64,000 nt of DNA from Metarhizium brunneum (GCF_013426205.1 NC_089423.1:558001-622000), one strand, 5' to 3'; counted from the stretch's first letter, positions 42,899 through 53,182 are shown. The notes: generated by a model not told the origin, from the letters alone. A program made the numbers and translations.

Positions 42899-45325
42899 CT
42901 TTGCATCGGCGAGGTCTGCTTGATGCTTATGCATAACTCTTTTGCATGTGGCTTGGTGTGCATCTGCAGGGTGGTGCACAGTACGGCACATGTTGCCTCG
43001 TGGTCCAGGACTTGTGCTTGTGCTGTCTGGTGTTTTTCTTTTACGACGTTTTGCTGTGATATATGTGTTGCTTTGAACGTGCAATATTGACAAGACACAT
43101 GTTTCTATACAGCGCTCATCTCACATGTAGATGGAGATTATTTAGTGCATACCGAATTTTTTCTTTCCCTTGTTCAAGTCATCTCGAACATGCTGTTGCC
43201 GTACTCCAAGCAAAGTGCGCTTGTGTCATAGGGTAGCCCAGCTGTCAAGACCCCTGTTGCAGCTCGACGTCAAACCGGGCTAATTAGGATGGATAGTGGC
43301 CATCACTCGTGCCAGGTTTGGCCACAGTGTGAACTTGGTCATCCAGGGCTGCATAAAAGCTGATAGCGGGCCTTGGAAATTGTGCAGAAGCGTCTCGTTG
43401 CCTGGGCTATGCTTCGGCTAATTGGGAGCGCGTTCTGTTCGCGTCTGGATGATTGCACACGAGCCAAAATTCAGTTCTTGACGTTGCAATCCCGCCACGG
43501 AGCAGAGGTCTCGCAAAACCTAGGTAGCTAGGTAGCTATAGCGATGGAGCCATACTTTGCATGCACATTGCTTTTGCTAGAAGCACTTATAGATACTCTC
43601 TTCAAAACTTGATGAAGAGCCTGTATGAATATTCACACTTGGTATTATTTAGGCAAAGTCCCTGCTGTCGTGTGGTATCTACCCTTGGTGTTCGTGATCA
43701 AGAGGGAAACTGAAACTCGCAACACCTGTGGATACTTGCATTGGTCCAAGGCTCCTCATTAGCTGATCTCTACAGCCTTGGAGATGATTCGCTAGAATAC
43801 TTTAAACCAGATCGTAGTGGGGCGCCGCTTGACAACTCCTATCGAGTTTCCATCAGAAACTCTCGTTGCCTCTCATACCAAACATTGCATGCAGTGCACA
43901 TCAACACTTGATATGCCATTTTCTCTCCATAGCTGCCCATACAGAGGGCAGTAGAACCGCTGTCCCTTGCACTACGTGGCGGCAGAGTGTCCCCATGGCC
44001 TTTGTTTACGGGGTAGGGACCTGGGACACGGACAAAGGACAAAGAACAAAGACATACGCACGGTCAAGAAACCAGACAAAGAAGGGCCTGGAGAGCTGCT
44101 GCGCTCCTGATTTCTTTTCTTCTCGACTGTTTCGTAGAGAAACTTGAACAGGAGACAAGGTGTACGCAAAGCTCTCCATCAAGGCGCCGTCCCAGCCAGC
44201 ATCTATTCCCACAACAAAGAATAAAGATGTTCAATATCGCGATATGCCTGCACTGGATGACGACAGAAGTTTTTCATCTTGCTGCAAGCGAAACGAAACT
44301 CACATGTGCCCATGTCCCTTCCCCTCGCTTTGTGGCATCTCGCCGAGATATTTTGCTCACGCGACCGTCGCCCCTTTGTCGATGAATGGCTGCTTCTAGG
44401 CACTCGCTGTGATCAGGCGACATGGCGGGGACTTGCAGATGCAAGAAACAAGTTCACAGGATTGCCTTGGAAGGAGAGGCACAGCTTGGTACCGTGTCTG
44501 GTTTGTCTTCCCCCCCCGCGGCTGGACCTTGCCGGCCCTTTCATGTAGTCAGCCATCTAGCTTACTGTGTGCCGGGTGCAATACCGACTGAATGACCGCA
44601 GTGAATGGACTGAGGTGGGCAAGCGGTGCTTGCGATGCTGCACGCTCATTTCGGGACTGGGAGCTTTGCTTACGCTTTGTACGTATGCTGCGGGTTCACG
44701 GCGGCATCGGGCTTCGCGGTCTGCATAATGCCAGGCAGATGATTGATGGAATTAGCAATGAATGCTTCAAAACCTTTCTAGCTTTCGGTGAACATGTCGC
44801 TCTCAGCTGGGTCTTGTCATGTATCAAGGAAGCGTCTCTGGGCAGCGGATGTCAGTCATGCTGTGAATGTATGTCGAGGAGCCAACAAAGCAAGCAGTGT
44901 TGCTTACTCGCATGCCATATTACGGTGGGGGTAGTACGGGGAGATGTTGGATGCATGGCCTCGTCATTCTAGATCTAAAAAGAGGATGTTGAAGGTGTTC
45001 ATTACATGTTGATGCGCGACTCCGGAGGGCTCAGTGCCGAGAAGAGGCTGAGTCCTGGTGAAACAAAGTAGGGCCGTGGAAAAAAAAGGCCTAAAAATGA
45101 CTTGTCAACGACAGCCGAGAAGTGATGGCGTACTACAATCAAGTGTCAGCGGCTGTGCCAAGTAGGCGGCGGTGCAATCGTGTGCTTTGCGTGTTTAAAC
45201 CGCTTTCACAAGAGGTCTCGATGTGGGAGCCAACTTTTTCTTGGCGTAGGTAGTGTCACATGTTACAGATGGCGCATCTGATCGCTCTCTTGCAGCACGG
45301 TCCAGGTCTTTCGAGAGCAGTTCAT

Positions 45326-45482
45326 TGTCTGTGTTGGACAGAACAGCGACAGAACAAGAGGTAAGATTTCCGTCTCAGTGTAAGCGTAGCTCAGTACGAC
45401 GGGCATAAAAAAAACCATAAAAGGCCATGGAATTCCTCAGATCCAAAGGCCCCTTCTTCACTGAAAACTACAACAAAGACCC
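45326..45482 (+). promoter_or_regulatory. conserved upstream region of Cys-rich gene 1
   Basis: The block 45326-45359 (TGTCTGTGTTGGACAGAACA and following) recurs upstream of gene 3 at 48056-48087 and partly at 51401. The block 45391-45482 (TCAGTACGACGGGC, an A-run, ATAAAAGGCCATGG, AAAGGCCCC, then AACAAAGACC) aligns with 46283-46372 upstream of gene 2. The ATAAAAGG piece is a plausible TATA box about 140 bases before the ATG. Confidence 0.55.
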
Positions 45483-45558
45483 TAGCTTCGAAAGGCGACA
45501 AACAACAGACAACAAACAGAAACAGACACCACAACTGAATTTTAAACATAAAAAAAAC

Positions 45559-45920
45559 ATGTCTGCGTATGTATCATTCTTCGCACACTAGAGAACGCAG
45601 CCGCTAACGAAAACAGACCTAGAAAGCTTCCATATAAAGTCGCAAATTCCCCAGAGGGAACCGAGTTACGGTGTCTAAATTGTCAACAGACGTTTCCAAC
45701 GGAACAGCAGGTCTGGGAGCATATCGAGAAATGCGTTTGCAAGGATTGCCATCAGATTGTCACGATTCCAACAATGATGGATTGTCCCTGCCTTCCCGAG
45801 CACCGTCCTTCGTGCTCGTTCTGTGGGGGCACCGGCAGACGGACGTGCCACAATGAGAAGCACAGCCACATACGTACTGCCTTGAGCATTCGAGAATATG
45901 AACTGAATATGTACCGTTGA
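45559..45920 (+). CDS. small Cys/His-rich zinc-finger-like protein, cluster member 1
   Basis: An 8-base first exon (ATG, one codon and two bases), a 50-bp phase-2 intron (45567-45616; donor GTATGT) and exon 45617-45920 give 103 residues. After a short lead the protein has CLNCQQTFPTEQQVWEHIEK followed by CVCKDC. This is the C-x2-C-x10-W-x-H-x3-C-x-C-x2-C core shared with three neighbours. It is followed by CPCLPEHRPSCSFCGGTG and CHNEKHSHIRT, a half DnaJ-type CxxCxGxG knuckle. Ten or more cysteines in about 100 residues suggest zinc binding. No signal peptide, so the protein is intracellular. I do not recognise a named family. The neighbours are a 196-residue paralogue 540 bases downstream and two more beyond. 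A role in nucleic-acid or protein binding is only a guess. Confidence 0.75.
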
Positions 45921-46282
45921 CACGACATATCGAGTGGGGTAGAGGGCACCACACAGTGGCTAGACCTACGGAAGCAAGGTCAAGAATCGCACCTTCGGAC
46001 ATGAATACCGGTGTAGCCGAACCTCTAGGTGTGGCAGCGTGGTGATGGCGGTTCAAGATGCCTTTGCATCCTCGACAACAAGTTCGATTTCGTTCTATCG
46101 AGCAAACCCCAAACAGAAGACGAAGACGCAAACATTTGAAGGAGCCATGTGAGAGAAGGACAGGAGTCACAGGAGGCACAGGGAAGGATATGAACGACAC
46201 ACGGAATTCTACCAATCAGTTGCTTTCTCGAATATATTCGCCATCTTCAGTGGTCATGTCTCAGTCATCCTGTGAATGTAGT

Positions 46283-46372
46283 TCAGTACGGCCGGCGTAA
46301 AAAAAAAACTATAAGAGGCATGGAATCTCCCACATTCAAAGGCCCCTTTTGTACGGCAGCTACGACAAAGAC
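46283..46372 (+). promoter_or_regulatory. conserved upstream region of Cys-rich gene 2
   Basis: Shares ordered blocks with 45391-45482 of gene 1: TTCAGTACG, GGCGTAAAAAAAAA, CTATAAGAGGCATGG, CAAAGGCCCC and CGACAAAGACC. The CTATAAGA piece is a likely TATA box. The following CTCGACCTCGACCTCGAC repeat (46373-46396) is a short 6-bp tandem run. Confidence 0.55.
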
Positions 46373-46460
46373 CTCGACCTCGACCTCGACCTCGAAAAAC
46401 AACAAAGACAAGACATAGGACGACTGTTGGAGAATTTCCAAGAGAGCCACCGAGAACAAA

Positions 46461-47110
46461 AGATGGCAACAAACGAAACCACACCAATGACGTCTGGGTA
46501 TGTATATCTATTCGGAACCTAGAAAGGGCTGCGGCTAATAACCAAAACCGACAGAGACATCAGAAAGGCTGATGAGGTTTGCAACATCTGCCGTGCAGAA
46601 TTGGGAGGAACCAAGACAATCCCAGCCCACATGTTCCACCAATTTACACAATTCCGGGGGCAACCGCCATGTTATTCATCCGCCTTGGAGCTCCCGGGGA
46701 TCCTCGGCCAGCCTCCGCCTCAGCGAAGGACAGACGACCTGGTCTACCACCTATATGTATGTGCCTGTTGTAACAAGGTGGCTTGTTATAACAATAACCA
46801 AATGTGGGGGCACGTAGCCAAGTGCCCCTGCCCTACTTGCAAACAACCATTGAGCCGTCTTGGTTCGGCCCCGGGCAGCGACAGTAATGAGCCTGCGCCT
46901 ACAGACTGTGGGCGCGTCGCTCGGGAATGTCAGGATCCCCTTCATGCGGGCATGGCCAGAATCATGCGCAAGGGCTATCAAGCACTTTTTCGCGATTCAC
47001 AGGCGTTGCAGATAGCTTCGAATATAGCCCGAAAAGAAGAACTTGACCGGTCTGCGGAGCCTTTGTTCGAAGCTGGGGATTTGCCTCGTCCACCACCGCG
47101 ACTACCATGA
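46461..47110 (+). CDS. Cys/His-rich zinc-finger-like protein, cluster member 2
   Basis: First exon 46461-46495 (11 codons plus two bases), intron 46496-46554 in phase 2 with donor GTATGT, then exon 46555-47110, giving 196 residues. The N-terminal finger reads CNICRAELGGTKTIPAHMFH, related to the C-x2-C-x12-H-x-C fingers of its neighbours but with Phe in place of the last Cys. The shared core is CACCNKVACYNNNQMWGHVA, then CPCPTC, here with 11 residues before the Trp. The second knuckle is weak (DCGRVARECQDPLH). The C-terminus is helical and charged and ends with a proline-rich PRPPPRLP. The function is unknown. It belongs to the same family as the genes at 45559, 48342 and 51758 and is the longest two-exon member. 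Confidence 0.75.
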
Positions 47111-48341
47111 AGACGACCAGACCTATTCTGTCGCGCGCCTTCAGCAGACGACAAACACGCCAATATTGAAAAGGGACAGGTTGGGACGGGGCGGGACGGG
47201 GCGGGAAAGAAGCACGAAATTCTACCGAAAAAATTACCTTCTCCAACATATTCACCAGTTTGAGGGTTACAATAAGCGCTTAGCCCCACGAATACACTCA
47301 TTTTTATAACCTGGTTATCCTGTCTCTATTTGTGCTACACAACACATGTAAACCCCGCCATGCGTTGATACTTGGCTTGCCATTACCGCCCAGTGAATAC
47401 ATGACCAGCCCCAGACCAACAAACGTCTTTTTTCACAAACACAGGACCACCGGAACGAGTCCAGGACTTGATGCTCCGACTAGTCGGTTGTGAGCTTTGG
47501 TTGTGAAGAGCTGATAATGTGCGGCGGCTTTTCTACACACGAAAAGTCGGGGAAGATTGTAGGACCCATATGATACCGATATCGTAGTTTGTACAAGGTG
47601 GCCTTATGTTTACCTATCAAACGACGTTATTTTTTTTAAAACTAATGATATATTTTGCTTGTATCCTATTAATTTATTGAATAGGCGTCGTCTACGCCCC
47701 TTGCTACTTGGATGGACTATATGCCATGTAGTTCATTACCTAGCGACAGGTGGGCCTTTCCCCCAAAGTCAAATTGATTATGGTCAGGCATATTTTAAAG
47801 GAATTTGACTAATCGCTTCAGATTAGTTGACTGCTCTTGAAAACCTTCGCCGGTATAACAGCTTGAGCTATGATTGCGGTGTGGTGACTTGCACGGGGAA
47901 CGCCGTGTACAGTCAGTTGTTGTTTGTGCATTGCTTTGAGCCACTTGCACAGCTATTTGGATAATCCAGGCCCTCAAACGTTTTTCATAGCTTCTTTGTC
48001 GGGTTCACGAGCTTCATGAGCTTCACGCTCTAGATTCAATGCACGCGGAGCTGTATGTCTCTGCTGGCCAGAACAGTCGCGGAACAAACAAACCTCACGC
48101 CTGAGACTATATTCACACCTAGCCCAATGTCTCTGTTGAGAAAAACATTCACAGAGAAAACAGACCGCATAATTGGACTTTCTACACGCAGAGGCCAGTA
48201 CTACCAGAATTCACCACGATTATAAAGAGCCATGGTGTCCCAGGTGTTTCACGCTGCCACAAAGACCAAGTCGTCTTCAAAAACCAGACACCACCACCTT
48301 CACTCGAGTCTCTTCAACGACAGCTTTACAAAAAGGCTAAA
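47111..48341. other. 1.2-kb spacer between cluster members 2 and 3
   Basis: No gene recognised. The tandem GGGACGGGGC run lies near 47190. An AT-richer part spans 47600-47700. The last 290 bases hold the gene 3 promoter, including the 48056-48087 block shared with gene 1 and TATAAAGAGCCATGG at 48220. Confidence 0.4.
48056..48234 (+). promoter_or_regulatory. conserved upstream region of Cys-rich gene 3
   Basis: TGTCTCTGCTGGCCAGAACA at 48056 corresponds to the gene 1 block at 45326. TATAAAGAGCCATGG at 48220-48234 corresponds to the TATA-CCATGG blocks of genes 1 and 2. It lies about 110-120 bases before the start codon. Confidence 0.5.
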
Positions 48342-48799
48342 ATGGCCGAGTATGTATCACCTTGATTTGAGTATAGACGAAATCTCCCACTAACAGAAGG
48401 GAATGCACCAGGCTCGTGTTTTGCCTGCACTGCCTTGAGGACGTGACGAAGATCGAGTACCATCGATGCCACTTATTCCAGACGAAGAAGACGCACCGTG
48501 GTCAAACGATGTTATTGTGTGTAAAATGCGACAAAGGATTTGGGAGTGAAGACGAGATTTGGAAGCACCTGCACACGTGTGTGTGCGAAAAATGCGAAAA
48601 GCCTCTCACGACAAAATCCTACACGGCCTGTAAATTCTTCGAGGCAAACTCTCGAGACAGACGGTGCAATACTTGTTCTGGCTGGGGATTCCTTCCCTGC
48701 GAATCGAAAGTCCACCGTCAAGTCTTTCGCCATTTTTACGAAAGGGCGTACATACCTGTTAAGAATATCATATACCTTGAGCGCTGGGATAAGATGTAA
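48342..48799 (+). CDS. Cys/His-rich zinc-finger-like protein, cluster member 3
   Basis: An 8-base first exon (ATGGCCGA), a 47-bp phase-2 intron (48350-48396; donor GTATGT) and exon 48397-48799 give 136 residues. The N-terminal finger CLHCLEDVTKIEYHRCHLF (C-x2-C-x9-H-x-C) precedes the family core CVKCDKGFGSEDEIWKHLHT then CVCEKC. A knuckle CNTCSGWGFLPC follows in the place of the CxxCxGTG knuckle of members 1 and 4, with Trp for Thr. The tail is basic and helical. No membrane segment or signal peptide is present. The function is unknown. The arrangement with gene 1 (same two-codon first exon, same intron phase) shows common descent. Confidence 0.78.
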
Positions 48800-49422
48800 A
48801 GTGCGACGGATGAGCGTTCCTTTTACAAATCTGTTAGCTTTGCCGTGTTATTGTTACAAGTGATAGAAGACATGTGTCTAGTGTTCTATAAAAAATACAA
48901 ACTTTTTTTTATTACCTGTATTGTTTTTTGCCCTTGATCTACTGGAAAAATGAAGCATTCTGCCAAAAGTGGAGGCCTCACACAATTGCGAGGTTTAATT
49001 TGGTAGATGCCTATTTTTCCTTTCAACATCTACACCATGTTTGCCATACGGTTAGGCCTCAGGTTTGCAAAACTCACCGACGTCTTGTGTATATAGAGTC
49101 TGCCCCATAAATACGCGTAAAGTGCAGATTCGCCGCAAATGTGCCTCTCTGTTCCGAGGGGACCCGACATCTATTTTTGGAGGTGCCACGAGTTCGGGAT
49201 GATGCGTTGTGGGGTACATGGCCCGTGCGCTTTTGACAGCATCACGTGAAATTTCTCATTTCGTTGAGCTCAACCACCTTCGCGACCACATCAACCATGA
49301 GGCTCCTTTGGAGCCACGCTGTTACACGCGCCAGACGGGCAACTAACCATCTACGAATACCGTTTCAGTGATGACCGGATCTTCAATGCTCATATGCCAC
49401 GACCGACAATACATCTCGACAG
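48800..49422. other. spacer, likely contains the missing 5' exon of the kinase
   Basis: About 620 bases. An ATG at 49297 (MRLLWSHAVTRARRATNHL) is a plausible start for the kinase downstream, but no good splice donor in the right phase joins it. Otherwise it is AT-rich at 48870-48960, probably the 3' flank of cluster member 3. Confidence 0.35.
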
Positions 49423-50930
49423 CCCGAGGCTGTTTATGTCCCTGAGGTGGACCTGGAAGATTTTGAGAGCTACACCATCGGTGGCTACCATCCCATCGTT
49501 ATTGGAGACACTTTTCAAAAAGGCCGATACAAGATTGCCCACAAGCTTGGCTTTGGTGGCTATTCTACAATTTGGCTGGCCCGAGACAACACATTGGATC
49601 GCTATGTCTCACTGAAGGTCTCGGTTGCAAGCGAATCGTCAAAAAATACCGAAGCAAATATCCTTGGCCAACTTCAGAGCATCGACACATTGCACCCAGG
49701 GCAGCGCTTCATCCCTCATTTACTAGATGCATTCTCCATACAGGGCCCAAACGGGCGACATACCTGCCTTGTACAAGAAGCGGCCGGCTGCAGCGTCGCT
49801 GCGTCCAAAGAAGACTCGGTAAACTTCATGTTTTCGACCGAGACCGCGAGGTCCATAGCAGCCCAGCTGATCATGGGTGTGGCGTATTTGCACTCACGAG
49901 GCATATGCCATGGAGGTAGGTTTAGCACCTAAACTCTTCACCGTGCTCTCCTTACCATAGCTCGCCAAATCCAGACTTGCATCTAAGAAATGTTCTATTT
50001 CGCGATCCACATGTCGGCCAACTCAGCCCTGACCTGCTCTGCAAGAGTTACCGTTTGGATCAAGCCGCTATTAGCCGAGTTGATGGCGCTGCTGTCGAAC
50101 CTCACGCGCCACCATATGCCGTCTATCCTATGCACATGAAAATGGCCGCCGACAAACTAAGAGAACCTATAATCACTATATCCGACTACGGAACATCTTT
50201 CATTCTGGCTACTGAGCGCTTCCCCGAGCTGCATACGCCACCACTCTTCCTGCCCCCGGAAGACTTTTTTCAAGAACCCATCACATTGGCGGCGGATGTA
50301 TGGACACTTGGCGTGATCTTGTACGAAGTTTTGGGTGAAAGGCCCCTCTTTGAAACATTTAATGGCGATCGAGACGATATTATCGCAGACATCATCAGCA
50401 CATTGGGGCGGCCACCCGCGCGTTGGTGGGATAAATGGGAGAATCGACACGAGTTTTTTAACCCAGTTGGCTCCTGGATTCATAACCTCGAACGAATCTA
50501 CACCCCTGTTTCCCGACCGTTGCATCAACGCATGTGGGACATGGGACGTGGCATGACGCCCGAGACCTGTGAATGGGATGTTGAAGGAGGGGAAATGCAG
50601 GCCTTGGAAAAGCTGCTGAGAAGTATGCTGGCGTATGAGCCTTTGGAACGGCCTACGGCCCAACAGCTGATGAGATCAGAGTACATGGAAATGGGCGATT
50701 CCAGCTTGCGAGCGGCAACTGGAGAGAAGCAAAAACGCATAGTGGCGACAGATTCTTGGCAAGTATCAGAGCCAAATAAACCCACTACCAAACGCCTGCC
50801 ACGTCGAGTCCCGCGCGACGAGCGCTTCCTCTGCGGCGCATCCGTTTGTTTCGGTTCATCAACGCTTCGACCGTCGTGGCCGTGGAAACCGTGTAGAATC
50901 GCACCATCATCTCCTAGAGAACTTGGTTAG
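49423..50930 (+). CDS. SRPK-like protein kinase (fungal expanded type), 5' exon not resolved
   Basis: Exons 49423-49915 and 49975-50930 around a 59-bp intron (donor GTAGGT) give at least 482 residues. The N-terminus has the hallmark ESYTIGGYHPIVIGDTF of SR-protein-kinase-like enzymes. The Gly-rich loop is LGFGGYSTIWLARD and the ATP lysine is in YVSLKVSVA. The catalytic loop reads HGDLHLRNVLF across the splice junction, with the Asp present but HRD changed to HGD. The metal-binding motif is DYG instead of DFG. ADVWTLGVILYEV is helix F. These variants are common in fungal SRPK expansions, so activity is possible. The tail after RIVATDSW is unlike relatives and may be a new terminus. The role is not known. 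True SRPKs phosphorylate RS domains. It lies inside the Cys-rich gene cluster. Confidence 0.75.
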
Positions 50931-51757
50931 CCAACCCGTAGCCGACTGCATAGCATCGAGCTATTGACTACCTTTATTGGCTAGACTGTCGGAGCTCACA
51001 CAGAGTCTGAGGAGCCTCGCCGCTCAATACCAGCTCGTATTTGGTAAAGAGTGCTCCAAGGCCATCTCCATCATCAGCAGGCGGCATTGTGACTATGCCT
51101 CCCACCATATGCGAAGATGAACTGTCCAGAGCTGTAACGCTGGACTCGTGACCTTTGCCTTTGTTGTTGTGTAACCTTTGTTCGCCCAACGCCCTTTGTT
51201 GCGAGCCCTTGCCACCTGCAGCTCCCACAATGCATACATAGTGTAGCACTCGTATTGGAGAGAACATTGGCAGAACAAGCCCCTTTGCTACAGACAAAAT
51301 GCACGCGTAGTTGCAGTGCATCTGTCAGATGAAGAAGTGAAACCACAAACCCTCATGGTTCACACCATGCAATGCGTGTGCTCAGTGTTTTTGTCGGATA
51401 TTGTCTGTGTTGGATGAGCAGTGAAAGCACAGGCCCTCGTAGCTCTGAACAAATACATGAGCCAGGTAGTTTGTCACATTTGCTGAACAGAGTAGAAACA
51501 GAACAGGCTCTTATGATGTGGGTTAGACGTGCGCAATGCACTACCTGTGCTGGATATAACAGCAGCAGAACACAGCATCATCTGTTATATCGAGTACATG
51601 ACTTGTTCAACGACGTCCTGCGGTATATGAAGAGCTCTCATTCCCCCAAATCCCGGGTTCTTTTTTTACATTCCCAACCGTGCGAGTTGCAACCTTTCAA
51701 CTTCCAAAATCGGCAAACACAACACCACTGCATGAGATTCTTATCCGCATTTACAGA
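50931..51757. other. spacer and promoter of Cys-rich gene 4
   Basis: No gene recognised. TTGTCTGTGTTGGA at 51401 matches the upstream block of gene 1, and GAACAGAGTAGAAACAGAAC at 51485 resembles the same block. The 5' leader from about 51640 is pyrimidine-rich. Confidence 0.4.
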
Positions 51758-52820
51758 ATGGAGGAAGAAAGGTATACATGTTATTCGCCTCACTACCAAG
51801 CAAAGCGCCTACTAATAAAAATAACGTGCCAGACGTCTGACTTGCAGACACTGTCAGGGGGACCTGACACAGCCGGGGAAGCAGGTTTCTCACATATGCA
51901 ACTTGCTAAATCACGACGAGGAAATACTTCCGAATGCGGAGGGCGACTCATCAGAGTATGTATCTCATTCACCCTAGTACATAGCGAAGCGCCTACTAAT
52001 GAAAAATAACGTGCTAGGCGTCTGACTTGCGGACACTGTCAGGGGGACCTGACACAGCCGGGGAGACAGGTTTCTCACATATGCAACTTGCTAAACCACG
52101 ACGAGGAAATATGTAAAAATCGAGAGAGCGACCCACCAAAGTATGTATCTCATTCATCTTACTACATAGAAAAGCGCCCACTAATAAAAAGTAACGTACT
52201 AGGGACGTGTTTTGCCAATTCTGTAATGAGAGCATGACACCGGAGCAGATTCGCGAACTACGCATCATAGAAGATGAAGATGACGACGTACAGTCAGACG
52301 AGGACGAGCAAATATGTCCGAATGGCGAGAACGAAAATTTACAGCCTCCGTCTTCTGGGAACGAACCATCAGAGTATGCATCTTATTCACCCTAGTACAA
52401 AGCAAAGCATTCACTAATACAAAGTAAAATGCTAGGGGATGTTATTGCTCGTACTGTTGGAAGCCCCCAAAAGGGGTAAAGACGAGAGGTGTCCATGCAT
52501 GCACCGTATTTCCCACCCAGCGTATGGAGGACGGGAGGAGCAGGCGAATATGTTGGAATTGCAAAAGACCTGCATCTGAGGAAAGGAGAATGTGGCGGCA
52601 CGTGCAGAAGTGCAGATGCAAAGTTTGCGGAAATAGGCTCGTTTGGCCTATTGATTACGATTGCGAGTGTCGCGGGGACAATTCTGAGTGCGAAAAGTGC
52701 AAGGGCACCGGCAAAGCCAAGTGTGACAAAGAATATCACAAAGATATTCACACGATGTATAAGAATGGATTGCAGAAAGCATGCGTCACCCGTGGAAAGG
52801 ACTTTGGGAAATTCCTGTAA
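51758..52820 (+). CDS. modular Cys/His-rich zinc-finger-like protein with tandem duplicated exon, cluster member 4
   Basis: Five exons (51758-51771, 51833-51955, 52018-52140, 52203-52373, 52436-52820) give 271 residues. All four introns are 61 or 62 bp, phase 2, with GTAT[GA][TC] donors and CTAAT branch sites. Exons 2 and 3 are each 123 bases and encode near-identical fingers (RLTCRHCQGDLTQPGKQVSH and RLTCGHCQGDLTQPGRQVSH, each followed by ICNLLNHDEE). Exon 4 encodes a weaker copy (CQFCNESMTPEQIRELRI) and an acidic linker. Exon 5 has another finger (CSYCWKPPKGVKTRGVHAC), the family core CWNCKRPASEERRMWRHVQ then CRCKVC, and the knuckle CEKCKGTGKAKC. Function is unknown. The modules suggest repeated zinc-binding units recruiting a partner. 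Confidence 0.8.
51833..52202 (+). repeat. tandem duplication of a 185-bp exon-plus-intron unit
   Basis: 51833-52017 and 52018-52202 are equal in length and nearly identical over the first ~90 exon bases (about 5 differences) and through most of the intron. The last ~30 exon bases differ strongly. The next unit (52203-52435) keeps the homologous 62-bp intron but has a diverged, longer exon. Confidence 0.85.
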
Positions 52821-53182
52821 AAGCCAAGCGAAGCATAGCAGAGCGGAGTTGTGCTTCTGTCGTCGAGCTGCTTTTACAAAACACAAAAACACATTCGTCA
52901 AGGACATGGAAATCGTTGTACCCCTACACACTCATTACCCCTTAGTTATAGTTGATGCTTTCAAACTTCTGCTTTTGCTATTTTGGAAATACCAATCAAG
53001 TCGCTCCTCACTAGCCTTGCCATTGCCTCCTCGTGTATCGTGAGCCGCAGACCAACAGTGAAAGCCAAGCAAACCCATCTCTATGCCCAAATACAAAACA
53101 AACAACCCGCCCAGCCGACCAGATACCCAGCTTCCAGACGTAATCCAAACCCAACTTCCGTCACCACCACCACCACCACCAA
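52821..53182. other. convergent 3' flanks
   Basis: About 360 bases between the stop of cluster member 4 and the stop of the minus-strand nucleotidyltransferase. A (CCA)n-like run occurs at 53163-53180. No gene was seen. Confidence 0.4.

Larger units (their letters stand above)
41356..45558. other. 4.2-kb spacer before the Cys-rich gene cluster
   Basis: No convincing gene. It holds a (TGTTG)n microsatellite at 42864-42898 that makes artefactual open frames on both strands. A short minus frame ending CTACNVWYERQREF (43839-44042) has one CxxC pair, and a + frame ending FCGFCRKP (42120-42359) has another. Both are too weak to call. The 20-mer at 44851-44871 differs by one base from a block upstream of the second cluster gene, hinting at a lost copy. 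The last ~230 bases hold the promoter of the first cluster gene. Confidence 0.4.

Noticed and set aside
42502..43098. 198-codon minus frame with repeated Thr-Gln-His-Asn
   Set aside because: Created by the (TGTTG)n microsatellite; not a protein.
49297..49370. ATG at 49297 as kinase start exon
   Set aside because: No GT donor in the phase needed to join 49423; left open.
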